From the NCBI GenBank assembly GCA_035294085.1, contig DATGLP010000027.1, forward strand, positions 1-64,000: DNA of 64,000 nt, given 5' to 3'. The position numbers were made by a program, and so were the translations under genes. Below, one piece after another: positions 52,970-61,442 of the stretch (positions are counted from its first letter, which is position 1; the number at the start of each line of letters is the position of its first letter). Origin of the DNA: Acidimicrobiales bacterium. Lineage in GTDB: Bacteria > Actinomycetota > Acidimicrobiia > Acidimicrobiales > Bog-793. The notes under the pieces were generated by a model. That model did not search any database. It was not told the origin of the DNA and saw nothing but the letters and a program-made list of their open reading frames with translations.

Positions 52970-53388
52970 TGGCGCGCAGCAACGATCGCGACCGCTCGAG
53001 CCGCCGTGCCCCGAAGGACGCCGGGCGCAAGGTCAAGAAGAAGGTCTGCGTCTTCTGCAAGGAGCGGATCGCGCACGTCGAGTACAAGGACGTGAACCTG
53101 CTGAAGAAGTTCATGTCCGACCGCGGCAAGATCCGTGCCCGCCGGGTTTCGGGCAACTGCGCCCAGCACCAGCGAGCGGTGGCGGTCGCCATCAAGACCG
53201 CGCGAGAGCTCGCCCTCCTGCCGTACACCCAGCGCATGACGACCGAGCGCCCGGGCAGCCGCGCGAGGCGCGCCGCGTCCTCCGCTCCGCCGCCGGGTGC
53301 GGAGGCGCGCGAGGCGACTCCGGACGCCGCGGAGCTCGCGCCCGGAGGCGACGGGACGGCCGCGCTCGACGTCGGGGCCGACGCATGA
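52969..53388 (+). CDS. rpsR: 30S ribosomal protein S18 with a long C-terminal tail
   Basis: The S18 core occupies about residues 20-88: [66 protein letters not shown]18 is normally 75-90 residues; here the protein is 139, with about 48 extra residues of low-complexity Ala, Pro, Gly and acidic sequence. The tail stays in frame to an ATGA overlap with rplI, so it seems genuine. The paired cysteines (CVFC) suggest the zinc-binding form. Confidence 0.93.
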   Translation: MARSNDRDRSSRRAPKDAGRKVKKKVCVFCKERIAHVEYKDVNLLKKFMSDRGKIRARRVSGNCAQHQRAVAVAIKTARELALLPYTQRMTTERPGSRARRAASSAPPPGAEAREATPDAAELAPGGDGTAALDVGADA

Positions 53389-53831
53389 GGGTCGTCCTCC
53401 GCTCGGACCTCGCCGGGCTCGGCCGGCGAGGGGACATCGTCGACGTCGCCGACGGCTACGCCCGCAACCACCTCGTCCCCTCCGGTCTCGCCATCGTGGC
53501 GAGCGACAAGATCGCCGCCCAGGCCGCCGCGATGCGCCGTCGACGCGACCTTCGCGACTCGAAGGAGCGCGAGGCGGCGGAGGCCATCGCGCAGCGCCTC
53601 GTGCCGATGACCTTCACGGTCGCGGCCCGCGCTGGCTCGGAGGGCCGCCTCTTCGGCTCGGTCACCGCGAGCGACGTGGTCGCGGCCGTCGCCTCCCAGG
53701 CCGGCGTCGAGCTCGATCGGCACAAGCTGGTCGCCTACGAGCCGGTGAAGACGCTGGGCGTCCACGAGGTGCGCGTGCGCCTCCACCCCGAGGTCGAGTT
53801 CGCCCTCACCGTGGAGGTCGTCCCCGCGTAG
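53385..53831 (+). CDS. rplI: 50S ribosomal protein L9
   Basis: A 148-residue L9 with the N-terminal rRNA-binding domain [37 protein letters not shown], the connecting helix and the C-terminal domain ([16 protein letters not shown]). ATG overlaps the rpsR stop. The final gene of the ribosomal cluster. Confidence 0.96.
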   Translation: MRVVLRSDLAGLGRRGDIVDVADGYARNHLVPSGLAIVASDKIAAQAAAMRRRRDLRDSKEREAAEAIAQRLVPMTFTVAARAGSEGRLFGSVTASDVVAAVASQAGVELDRHKLVAYEPVKTLGVHEVRVRLHPEVEFALTVEVVPA

Positions 53832-54162
53832 CGCCGCTCCCCGGCGTGGAGTCGCCGTGGGGCGCGCCGGACCTCGCGCCGTCGACGCGAGGAGCGGCCC
53901 TGCGGCGAGCCGCCGCCTCCCCGCCCACGGTCGCCGGCCCATCGAGCGACGGGACGGGTCGGAGTGCGACACCGGGCGCCTAGGTTGCGCCGCATGCGAG
54001 GGTGGCGCGCGCTCGGTGGGTCGGACCGCGAACCGCCCCGGCGCGCGCGAGAGGCCACAGGAACCTCGACGTCGTCCCCCCGTGCTCCACAGCCGGGCCC
54101 GCGATATCCAGAGGATCGGGCACTAGCCGCCAACAGGCGGCACGAGGCACCCTGAGCGGCCG
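53832..54162. other. 331 bp intergenic stretch between rplI and dnaB
   Basis: No gene is supported here. A perfect GCCGCC/GGCGGC stem with loop AACA (54126-54141) stands 22 bases before the dnaB ATG and may affect its translation. I see no convincing promoter. Confidence 0.5.
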
Positions 54163-55536
54163 ATGCTCCAGCCGCTCGACGAGACCCGCCGGCGGGTCCG
54201 CCAGGTCGCCACGCAGGCCAACCCGAACCGCGTGCCGCCGCACAGCCTCGAGGCCGAGGAGTCGCTCCTCGGCGCGATGCTCCTCTCGCGCGACGCGATC
54301 GCGGTCGCGCTCGAGCGCTGCAGCGCGGCCGACTTCTACAAGCCCTCGCACGCCCAGATCTTCGCCGCGATCACCTCCCTCTACGCCCAGGGCGAGCCGG
54401 CCGACGCCGTGACGGTCGCCGAGGAGCTGCGTCGGGCCGGTTGTCTCGACGAGGTCGGCGGCGCCGCCGCGCTCGTCTCCCTCCAGTCGAACACGCCAGC
54501 GATCTCGAGCGCGCAGCGCTACGCGCGCATCGTCGAAGAGCACGCGCTCCTGCGCCGGCTGATCGGCGTCTCCCAGGAGATCGCCGAGATGAGCTACGGG
54601 CTGCCGGAGGACGTCGCCGGGGCCCTCGATCGGGCCGAGTCGATGATCTTCGAGGTCGCCCAGCGGCGCTCGGCGGACACGGTCGCCCCGCTCCAGGAGC
54701 TCCTGTCGCGCAGCCTCGACCGCCTCGAGGAGCTCTACGGGCGCAAGGAGACCATCACCGGGGTCCCGACGGGCTTCACCGACCTCGACGAGCAGCTGTC
54801 GGGGCTGCAGGCCTCCAACCTCGTCGTCGTCGGGGCACGGCCGTCCATGGGCAAGACCGCGTTCGCGCTCGGGCTGGCGGCGCACGCGGCGATCCAGGGG
54901 ATCCCGGTGCTCTTCTTCTCCCTCGAGATGAGCCACCTCGAGATCGCCCAGCGCGTGCTGTGCGCGGAGGCACGCGTCGACGCCACGAGGATGCGCAACG
55001 GGCGCCTCCTCGAGGGCGACTGGCCGAAGATCAGCCACGCCATCGGCCGGATCGGCAACGCGCCGCTCTACATCGACGACAACCCGAACGTGACGGTGAT
55101 GGACATCCGTGCGAAGGCGCGGCGCATGAAGAGCCGCGACGGCCTCGGCCTCGTCGTCGTCGACTACCTCCAGCTCATGACGGGCCGCTCGACGGCGGAG
55201 AACCGCCAGGTCGAGATCTCGGAGATCAGCCGGGGGCTCAAGATCCTCGCTCGCGAGCTCGAGATCCCCGTCGTGGCCCTGAGCCAGCTCTCCCGAGGCC
55301 TCGAGAGCAGGGCCGACAAGCGCCCGCTCCTCGCCGACCTGCGCGAGTCGGGAGCGATCGAGCAGGACGCCGACGTCGTGATGTTCATCTACCGCGACGA
55401 GGTGTACAACCCCGACACGACCGAGCGGGGCGCGGCGGAGGTGATCATCGCCAAGCACCGCAACGGTCCGACCGGTGTCGTGCACCTCGGCTTCGTCGGC
55501 AACTTCGCCCGGTTCGTCAACATGGCACGGGTCTGA
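54163..55536 (+). CDS. dnaB: Replicative DNA helicase
   Basis: A 457-residue DnaB without intein. The N-terminal domain (HSLEAEESLLGAMLLSRDAI) is followed by the RecA-like motor: Walker A GARPSMGKTAFALG, FFSLEMSHLEIAQRV, Walker B LGLVVVDYLQLMTG, LSQLSRGLESRADKRPLLADLRESGAIEQDADVVMFIYRDE and the arginine finger region. It should be loaded at the origin by DnaA with DciA, both encoded here. ATG at 54163 has only a weak ribosome site. Confidence 0.96.
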   Translation: MLQPLDETRRRVRQVATQANPNRVPPHSLEAEESLLGAMLLSRDAIAVALERCSAADFYKPSHAQIFAAITSLYAQGEPADAVTVAEELRRAGCLDEVGGAAALVSLQSNTPAISSAQRYARIVEEHALLRRLIGVSQEIAEMSYGLPEDVAGALDRAESMIFEVAQRRSADTVAPLQELLSRSLDRLEELYGRKETITGVPTGFTDLDEQLSGLQASNLVVVGARPSMGKTAFALGLAAHAAIQGIPVLFFSLEMSHLEIAQRVLCAEARVDATRMRNGRLLEGDWPKISHAIGRIGNAPLYIDDNPNVTVMDIRAKARRMKSRDGLGLVVVDYLQLMTGRSTAENRQVEISEISRGLKILARELEIPVVALSQLSRGLESRADKRPLLADLRESGAIEQDADVVMFIYRDEVYNPDTTERGAAEVIIAKHRNGPTGVVHLGFVGNFARFVNMARV

Positions 55537-55671
55537 CCGTCGCGCGCCGCGGCAGCGGCCCGACGAGGCGCGTCAGCGCTTCACCAGCGACGGTCGACAC
55601 GGCGACACAGCTGGCGCTCAGGTCGCTCCGGCATCGCGCTCAGGTCGGGACGTCATACTGCCCTCGAGGCC

Positions 55672-56685
55672 ATGTGGACTCGCCGACTGCTCGCTCTGGC
55701 CGGGCTCTCCCTCGTGGCCGCGCCCTCGCCGGGGACCCGGCCGTCGAACGCCGCCGCCGTCGCGCGCGTCGACGCCGGCCTCGTGGACGTGCGCGTCGTC
55801 CTCGGCATGCTCGGCGAGCAGGGAGCGGCGACGGGCATGGTGCTCGCTGCCGACGGGGTGGTCGTGACGAACAACCACGTCGTGCGCGGCGCGACCTCGA
55901 TCGTGGTCACCGACGTCGGCAACCACCGCACCTACCGGGCCACCGTCACCGGCTACGACATCCGCGACGACGTCGCGCTCCTCCGGCTCGTCGGGGCGCA
56001 CGGCCTCGCCCGCGTACCGCTCGGCAGCTCGCAGCGCCTCCGCATCGGTGCGCCCGTCACGGCGGTTGGCAACGCCGGCGGTCGCGGCGGGGTCCCGCGC
56101 GCGGCGACCGGCGTGCTCACGACGCTGCACCGGACGATCACCGCCGAGGACGCCTTCGGCGGCTCGGAGCGGCTCGTCGCCGTCCTCGGGACGAGCGCCC
56201 CGTTGCAGCCGGGCGACTCGGGGGGCGCCCTCGTCTCGGCCGCTGGCAGGGTGATCGGAATGGACACCGCAGGCTCGACCGGTGCGCCGTCCGGCTCGGC
56301 CACCGTCGGCTACGCGCTGCCGATCAACCGCGTCCTGCGCATCGTCCGGGCCATCGAGGCGGGCCACCGCTCGGCGGCGATCCACGTCGGCCCGACCGCC
56401 TTCCTCGGCGTCGAGGCGGTCCAACGCCTCTACTTCGACGGGAGCGGGTGGGCGCAGGGTCCCGTCGTCGCCGCCGTCCTGCCCGGCACGCCCGCCGCGG
56501 CGGCCGGGCTCGTGCCCGGCGACGTCATCACCTCGCTCGGCGGCTCGGCCGTCTCGTCGGTCGCGGCGCTCACCGCCCGTCTCGTCGCGGCGGAGCCGGG
56601 CTCGTCGGTCGAGCTCGACTGGCTCACCCGCTCCGGCACCGCCCAGCACGCCGAGGTAACGCTCGCCAGCGGACCGGCGCAGTGA
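55672..56685 (+). CDS. HtrA/DegP-like serine protease with a PDZ domain
   Basis: A 337-residue exported trypsin-like protease. A signal segment (about 5-18) precedes the catalytic domain with His69 (VVTNNHVVRG), Asp100 (YDIRDDVALLRL) and Ser183 (LQPGDSGGALVSA), the complete triad. Residues about 245-330 form a PDZ domain (AVLPGTPAAAAGLVPGDVITSLGG). It would act outside the membrane on misfolded or regulatory proteins. A downstream gene on the same strand encodes a small membrane-linked protein. Confidence 0.88.
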   Translation: MWTRRLLALAGLSLVAAPSPGTRPSNAAAVARVDAGLVDVRVVLGMLGEQGAATGMVLAADGVVVTNNHVVRGATSIVVTDVGNHRTYRATVTGYDIRDDVALLRLVGAHGLARVPLGSSQRLRIGAPVTAVGNAGGRGGVPRAATGVLTTLHRTITAEDAFGGSERLVAVLGTSAPLQPGDSGGALVSAAGRVIGMDTAGSTGAPSGSATVGYALPINRVLRIVRAIEAGHRSAAIHVGPTAFLGVEAVQRLYFDGSGWAQGPVVAAVLPGTPAAAAGLVPGDVITSLGGSAVSSVAALTARLVAAEPGSSVELDWLTRSGTAQHAEVTLASGPAQ

Positions 56686-56796
56686 GGGCGGTCGACCGCC
56701 TCCGAGCATCTTCCCAGGTCCCGTCCAGCGTGGACGTAGCTCTCCCCTGCATCCTGGGAGGCGTCCACTCGAGGAGGCGAGACGGCAGGTGGACGA

Positions 56797-57303
56797 GTGA
56801 GCGCAGCTGAGCGTCCGCAGGACCCGCCCGCCGCGCCCGACGCGGTGGGGAGGGGCCAGCGCCGCGGCCGGCGAGTGCTCGGCGTGCTCGCGAGCCGCTG
56901 GGCCGGCTGGACGGCCGCCGGGCTGCTCGCCGGCGCGGTGACGGGGCTGTCGGTCGCGCTCGCCGGTGCGCCGAGCGGCCTGCCGACGACGCCCCCCGTC
57001 GCCCCCGGTGGGCCGGGCGTGGCACGGCCCGGCTTCGGCCCTCGCGCGGCCCGGCACGCGCCGGGCGCGCTCGGTCGGGTCGACGCGGTCTCGTCGTCCG
57101 GCTTCACGATGACGACGCGCCGGGGCGAGACCCTCACGGTGCTCGAGCGCCCCTCCACCGTCTTCCGGAGCGCTACGGGCGCCGCGTCGGCGTCGGCCGT
57201 CGCCGCCGGGGAGCTCGTCTACGTCCTCGGCGCGCGCTCGGGGGCGACGATCACGGCGCGCCTGGTCACCATCCTCCCCGTGACCGGCGGCGCGACCTAC
57301 TGA
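56797..57303 (+). CDS. Membrane-anchored protein with a DUF5666-like small beta domain
   Basis: A 168-residue protein with one transmembrane helix (about 39-57, WTAAGLLAGAVTGLSVALAG), a Pro/Gly-rich linker and a small C-terminal beta domain (ALGRVDAVSSSGFTMTTRRGETLTVLERPSTVFRS). This resembles DUF5666, found in exported proteins of unknown function. GTG at 56797 is used. Linkage to the HtrA-like gene suggests an envelope role. Confidence 0.65.
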   Translation: MSAAERPQDPPAAPDAVGRGQRRGRRVLGVLASRWAGWTAAGLLAGAVTGLSVALAGAPSGLPTTPPVAPGGPGVARPGFGPRAARHAPGALGRVDAVSSSGFTMTTRRGETLTVLERPSTVFRSATGAASASAVAAGELVYVLGARSGATITARLVTILPVTGGATY

Positions 57304-57913
57304 TCCTCGCTCGTGCGGACGGGGGCAGCCGACGGCGCCCTGGTGCTGTCGCCGGCGCGGCCCGGCGAGCGCCCGCCGACGACCCGTCGCGCCGGTGGCG
57401 CGGCGAGGCCGGGGACAGCTGCTGCGCACCAGGAGCGCCGAGGACGCGCACGAGCCGTGCGAGGTGATCGCGGCCTCGGGGAGCTCGAGGGTGTGGCGTT
57501 GGACCTGCGCTCCACGGAGGCCGTCGCCGTCGGCCTGCGGTCCGCCAGCGGCTCGAGGACCGGGTCAGACCTCACGCCCTCGCGCCCATCCTCGTGGCCG
57601 ACGGCACGGTCCGACGCCGGCGGACCGAGACGGCCGCAGGGAGGAGGTGGCGAGCGAACCGGCGCGCGCCTCCGGGGAGCCTGGCGGGCGCCCTCGCTCG
57701 CGAGACGCAGGCGGGTGCGTCGGCCGGGTCACCGTCGACCTCCTCGCTACCCCGACGGCCAGTCGGCGCCGGGTGGCGAACGTCTCGGTGCGAGCGAGCC
57801 GAGGATCGCCGTGTCGCCGGAGCGTCGGCCACCGTGGACGACCCTCCAGCGCAGCGACCTGGCCCGACACGAGGAACGTCGGCTCGGGCTAGGCTCTCGC
57901 GGAGGAGGCGCGC
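57304..57913. other. 610 bp stretch without a supportable gene
   Basis: Frames are open on both strands but translate to Arg/Pro/Ala-rich sequence without domain signals. I see no clear promoter or RNA gene. Confidence 0.45.
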
Positions 57914-58081
57914 ATGGCGTCGAGGTCCCCGACCGGCCCGAGCAGCCCGGCCGACGACCAGGTGGCGCGCGACCACCTCGACTGGCTCGTGGACGAGCAG
58001 AGCCGCGAGTCGTTCCCGGCGAGCGACGCCCCGAGCACGTGGGCCGGGCGCGACCGGCCGCCGCCCGGCGGAGGCGCCTAG
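57914..58081 (+). CDS. Small protein with the FPASD motif
   Basis: A 55-residue protein. ATG at 57914 is preceded by GGAGGAGG, an excellent ribosome site, and the frame ends in TAG. The centre reads DHLDWLVDEQSRESFPASDAPS; the pattern of an acidic helix followed by (S/T)FPASD(P/A)P occurs in many short bacterial proteins of unknown function. It lies 67 bp before the response-regulator gene. Confidence 0.65.
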   Translation: MASRSPTGPSSPADDQVARDHLDWLVDEQSRESFPASDAPSTWAGRDRPPPGGGA

Positions 58082-58148
58082 GCGCTCGCCGACCCCGCCG
58101 ACAGGCAACCCACAGCCCGCCCACAGCAACAGCGGGCAGGATGGGAGC

Positions 58149-58856
58149 ATGGAGCAGGCACCGACGCGTGTCCTCGTCGTCGACGACGAGGCGAACATCA
58201 CCGATCTCGTCGCGACCGCCTTCCGCTACGAAGGCTTCGAGACCGACACCGCCGGCACCGGCCGCAAGGCGCTCGAGCGCGTCGCGAGCTTCCGCCCGCA
58301 CCTCGTCGTGCTCGACGTCATGCTGCCGGACCTCGACGGCTTCGAGGTGGCGCGGCGCCTGCGCTCGGAGGGCCAGCGCGTCCCGATCGTCTTCCTGACC
58401 GCGCGTGACGCCACCGAGGACAAGGTGCGCGGCCTCACGCTCGGCGGCGACGACTACGTCACGAAGCCGTTCAGCCTCGAGGAGCTCCTCGCCCGAGCGC
58501 GCGCCGTGCTCCGCCGGGTGCTCGACGGCGGTGCCGCCTCCGCCCGGCTGACCTTCGCCGACCTCGAGCTCGACGAGGACACCCGCGAGGTCTTCCGCGG
58601 CTCCACCCCGATCGAGCTCACGCCGACGGAGTTCAAGCTCCTGCGCTACCTGATGCTGAACCCGCGCCGGGTCCTGTCGAAGGCGCAGATCCTCGACCAC
58701 GTGTGGGAGTACGACTTCGGCGGGGACGCCAACGTCGTCGAGACCTACATCAGCTACCTGCGCAAGAAGATCGACACGCTCGGCCCCCCGCTCATCCACA
58801 CGCTGCGGGGCGCCGGCTACAGCCTGCGGCTGCCGGTCGGCCACGGCTCGAGGTGA
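58149..58856 (+). CDS. OmpR-type response regulator
   Basis: A 235-residue regulator. The receiver domain has Asp12/Asp13, the phosphorylation site Asp56 (VVLDVMLPDLDG), Thr84 and Lys106 (VTKPFSLEELLAR). The C-terminal winged helix (about 140-230) includes PTEFKLLRYLMLNPRRVLSKAQILDHVW and YLRKKID. It overlaps its kinase gene by four bases (GTGA), so the pair is co-translated. It resembles the PhoP/TcrA group of actinobacteria. Confidence 0.95.
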   Translation: MEQAPTRVLVVDDEANITDLVATAFRYEGFETDTAGTGRKALERVASFRPHLVVLDVMLPDLDGFEVARRLRSEGQRVPIVFLTARDATEDKVRGLTLGGDDYVTKPFSLEELLARARAVLRRVLDGGAASARLTFADLELDEDTREVFRGSTPIELTPTEFKLLRYLMLNPRRVLSKAQILDHVWEYDFGGDANVVETYISYLRKKIDTLGPPLIHTLRGAGYSLRLPVGHGSR

Positions 58857-60346
58857 GCTCGCTCGCGTCCTCGGTGAGGCGGCGCCTCGCCGGCGCCTCG
58901 CTGCGGGCGCGCCTGCTCCTCGGCCTCGTCGTCGTCGCCGCGCTCGGCCTCGTCGTCGCCGACGTCGTCGTCTACAGCCAGATCCGCTCGTACCTCGCGG
59001 CCCAGATCGACCAGCAGCTGCACATCGCCGCGCCCCGCATCGCCTCCAGCGTCGCCTTCGGCGAGCCCGTCGACCTCTCGCACCTGCCCGTGGGCACCTA
59101 CGTCGCCACCCTGTCGCAGTCGGGCCAGGTCGTCGCGTCGAGCAACCCGTCGGCGGCGAAGCTCACCGTCCCGGCCGCCGCGCTCGCACGCGCCGGCCCC
59201 CCGGGGATCTTCGCCGAGACGGACAGCCAGATCTTCACCGCGTTCGCCGGCGGCGCCGCCTACCGGGCGGTCGTGTTCCTCGCGCCCGCGCGGCTCGCCT
59301 TCGCCTACCCCGGTTCGGCCTTCGTCCTCGTCGCCATCCCGCTCAGCTCGATCAACGGCACGCTCGGCCGCCTCGTCGACGTCGACCTCGCGGTGTCGGC
59401 GGCCGTGCTCGCCGCGCTGGCAGCCCTCGGCTACCTCGTCGTGCGCGTCGGGATGCGCCCGCTCGCCGAGATCGAGCGGACGGCCGCCGCGATCGAGGCT
59501 GGCGACCTGTCCCGGCGAGTCCCGCACGACGACGCGCGCACCGAGGTCGGTCGGCTCGGGCGCACCTTCAACGCCATGCTCGGGCGCCTCGAGCACGCCT
59601 TCGCCGAGCAGCAGGCGTCCGAGCGCCGCCTGCGGCAGTTCCTGGCCGACGCCTCCCACGAGCTGCGGACGCCCGTCACCTCGATCCGCGGCTACGCCGA
59701 GCTGTTCCGCCGGGGCGCGGCGAGCCGGCCGGAGGACCTCGGGCGGGCGATGCGCCGGATCGAGGAGGAGGCGGCACGCATGGGCGGGCTCGTGGACGAC
59801 CTCCTCCTCCTCGCCCGCCTCGACCAGGGGCGGCCGCTCGAGCGCACGCCCGTCGACCTCGGCCTCGTCGCCACCGACGCGGCGGCCGACGCCCAGGTGC
59901 TCGAGCCCGCCCGCCCCGTCACCGTCTCGGTCGACGGCCTCGTCGTCGTCGAAGGCGACGAGCAGCGGCTGCGACAGCTCGTCGGCAACCTCCTCCAGAA
60001 CGCGCTGCGCCACACCCCCGCCGGCACGCCCGTCGAGGTGCGGGTGGAGCGGGCGGACGGGCGCGCCGTCCTCGTCGTCGCCGACGAGGGCCCCGGCATG
60101 GCGCCGGAGGATGCGGCGCGCGCCTTCGAGCGCTTCTACCGAGCCGATCGCTCGCGGGCTCGAGACAGCGGCGGGGCCGGGCTCGGGCTCGCCATCGTCG
60201 CCTCGATCGCCGAGGCGCACGGCGGCAGCGCCCGCCTCGACACCGCGCCGGGCCGCGGGACGAGGGTCGTCGTGGAGCTCCCGCTGCTCGTGCCCGCGAG
60301 CGGCGCGCCCGCACGGCCGGCGCCGGCGGCACCGCCGACGCGCTGA
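58853..60346 (+). CDS. Sensor histidine kinase
   Basis: A 497-residue kinase: first helix about 21-41, extracytoplasmic sensor about 42-178, second helix about 179-200, HAMP (about 200-252), dimerisation domain with His269 in ADASHELRTPVTSIRGYAELFR, and a HATPase domain (NLLQNALRHTP, ADEGPGMAPEDAARAFERFYRADRSRARDSGGAGLGLAIV). GTG overlaps the response regulator stop. It phosphorylates the regulator encoded upstream; the signal is unknown. Confidence 0.95.
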   Translation: MSSLASSVRRRLAGASLRARLLLGLVVVAALGLVVADVVVYSQIRSYLAAQIDQQLHIAAPRIASSVAFGEPVDLSHLPVGTYVATLSQSGQVVASSNPSAAKLTVPAAALARAGPPGIFAETDSQIFTAFAGGAAYRAVVFLAPARLAFAYPGSAFVLVAIPLSSINGTLGRLVDVDLAVSAAVLAALAALGYLVVRVGMRPLAEIERTAAAIEAGDLSRRVPHDDARTEVGRLGRTFNAMLGRLEHAFAEQQASERRLRQFLADASHELRTPVTSIRGYAELFRRGAASRPEDLGRAMRRIEEEAARMGGLVDDLLLLARLDQGRPLERTPVDLGLVATDAAADAQVLEPARPVTVSVDGLVVVEGDEQRLRQLVGNLLQNALRHTPAGTPVEVRVERADGRAVLVVADEGPGMAPEDAARAFERFYRADRSRARDSGGAGLGLAIVASIAEAHGGSARLDTAPGRGTRVVVELPLLVPASGAPARPAPAAPPTR

Positions 60347-60377
60347 GCGCGGCTCCCGGCCGGCTCGGCGCGCCGGC

Positions 60378-61343
60378 TCACGAGACCTTCCTCGCGCGCC
60401 GGCGGCTGGCGGTGGCGCTCGCCACCGCCTCGACGAGCTGCTCCTTCGTCATCCTCGAGCGGCCCTCGATGCCGAGCTCGGCGGCGCGCGCCGCGAGGTC
60501 CGCCTTGCGCAGGGCGGCGAGCCCCTCGGTCGCTCGCTCGGCCCGAGGCCGCTCCCGCGCCGCGGGCGCGCCGGCGCGCACGCGCGCCAGGCTCGCCTCG
60601 AGCGCGTCCATGAGGTTGACGACGTTCGCCGCCGGCGGCGGCTCCGCCGTCACGACCGCACGGCCCTCCCGCTTCCGCTCGACGAGCTCCTCGACGCGTC
60701 GTCGGTAGGTGTCCTCGTAGCGCTCGGGCGACCACTCGCGGGTGAGCGACTCGATGAGGCGCAGGGCCGCCTCGAGCTCGCGTTCGGCGAGGCCGTCCGC
60801 CTCGGGCAGGTCGAGCTCGGCCGGGTCGCGCACCTCGTCGGCGAAGCGCAGCGTCTCGAGGGCGAGGGCCGCGCCGACGGAGCGGATCGCCACGAGGTAC
60901 TGCCGTTCGCGCAGGACGAAGGTGCCGACGGCCGCCTTGTGCGATCGCGCGATCGCCTCGCGCAAGAGCGCGTAGGCGTGCGCCGCTACCTGGTGGCGCG
61001 GCGCGAGGTAGTAGGGGCGGACGAAGTAGACCGGGTCGATCTCGCCGAGGTCGACGAAGTCGGCGATGTCGATCGTCTCGGACCGCCCCGGCGCGACGGC
61101 CCGCAGCTCCTCGGGGGTGACGAGGACGTACTCCCCGCCGCCGAGGTCGTAGCCGCGCACGATGTCGGCGGCGTCGACCGCCTCGCCGGTCCGCTCGTTG
61201 ACCTTGCGGTAGCGGATACGGTCCGAGGTGCCGCGCTGGAGCTGGTTGAAGCGGACGGCGCGGTCCTCGGTCGCCGGATGGAGGGCGACCGGCACGCTGA
61301 CGAGGCCGAAGCTCAGGTAGCCGGTCCAGATCGCCCGTGGCAT
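60378..61343 (-). CDS. ku: Non-homologous end joining protein Ku with a C-terminal SAP domain
   Basis: A 321-residue Ku homodimer subunit that rings DNA ends and recruits ligase D. Family core: AIWTGYLSFGLVSVPVALHPATEDRAVRFNQL, IRYRKVNERTGEAV, GYDLGGGEYVLVTPEEL, PYYLAPRHQVAAHAYALLREAI. The C-terminal 45 residues (LRKADLAARAAELGIEGRSRMTKEQLVEAV) look like a SAP-type DNA-binding motif. No ligD is in the window. ATG at 61343 is used. Confidence 0.95.
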   Translation of the reverse strand: MPRAIWTGYLSFGLVSVPVALHPATEDRAVRFNQLQRGTSDRIRYRKVNERTGEAVDAADIVRGYDLGGGEYVLVTPEELRAVAPGRSETIDIADFVDLGEIDPVYFVRPYYLAPRHQVAAHAYALLREAIARSHKAAVGTFVLRERQYLVAIRSVGAALALETLRFADEVRDPAELDLPEADGLAERELEAALRLIESLTREWSPERYEDTYRRRVEELVERKREGRAVVTAEPPPAANVVNLMDALEASLARVRAGAPAARERPRAERATEGLAALRKADLAARAAELGIEGRSRMTKEQLVEAVASATASRRRARKVS

Positions 61344-61442
61344 GGAGCCCTCCCGCGCGCCACTACCCACTCGCGAGGCCGCGCAGTCGCCGGCAGGCCG
61401 ACGCCGCGGCTCGCCGGGCGCGCCCGGGCCGGTGCGCCCGGC

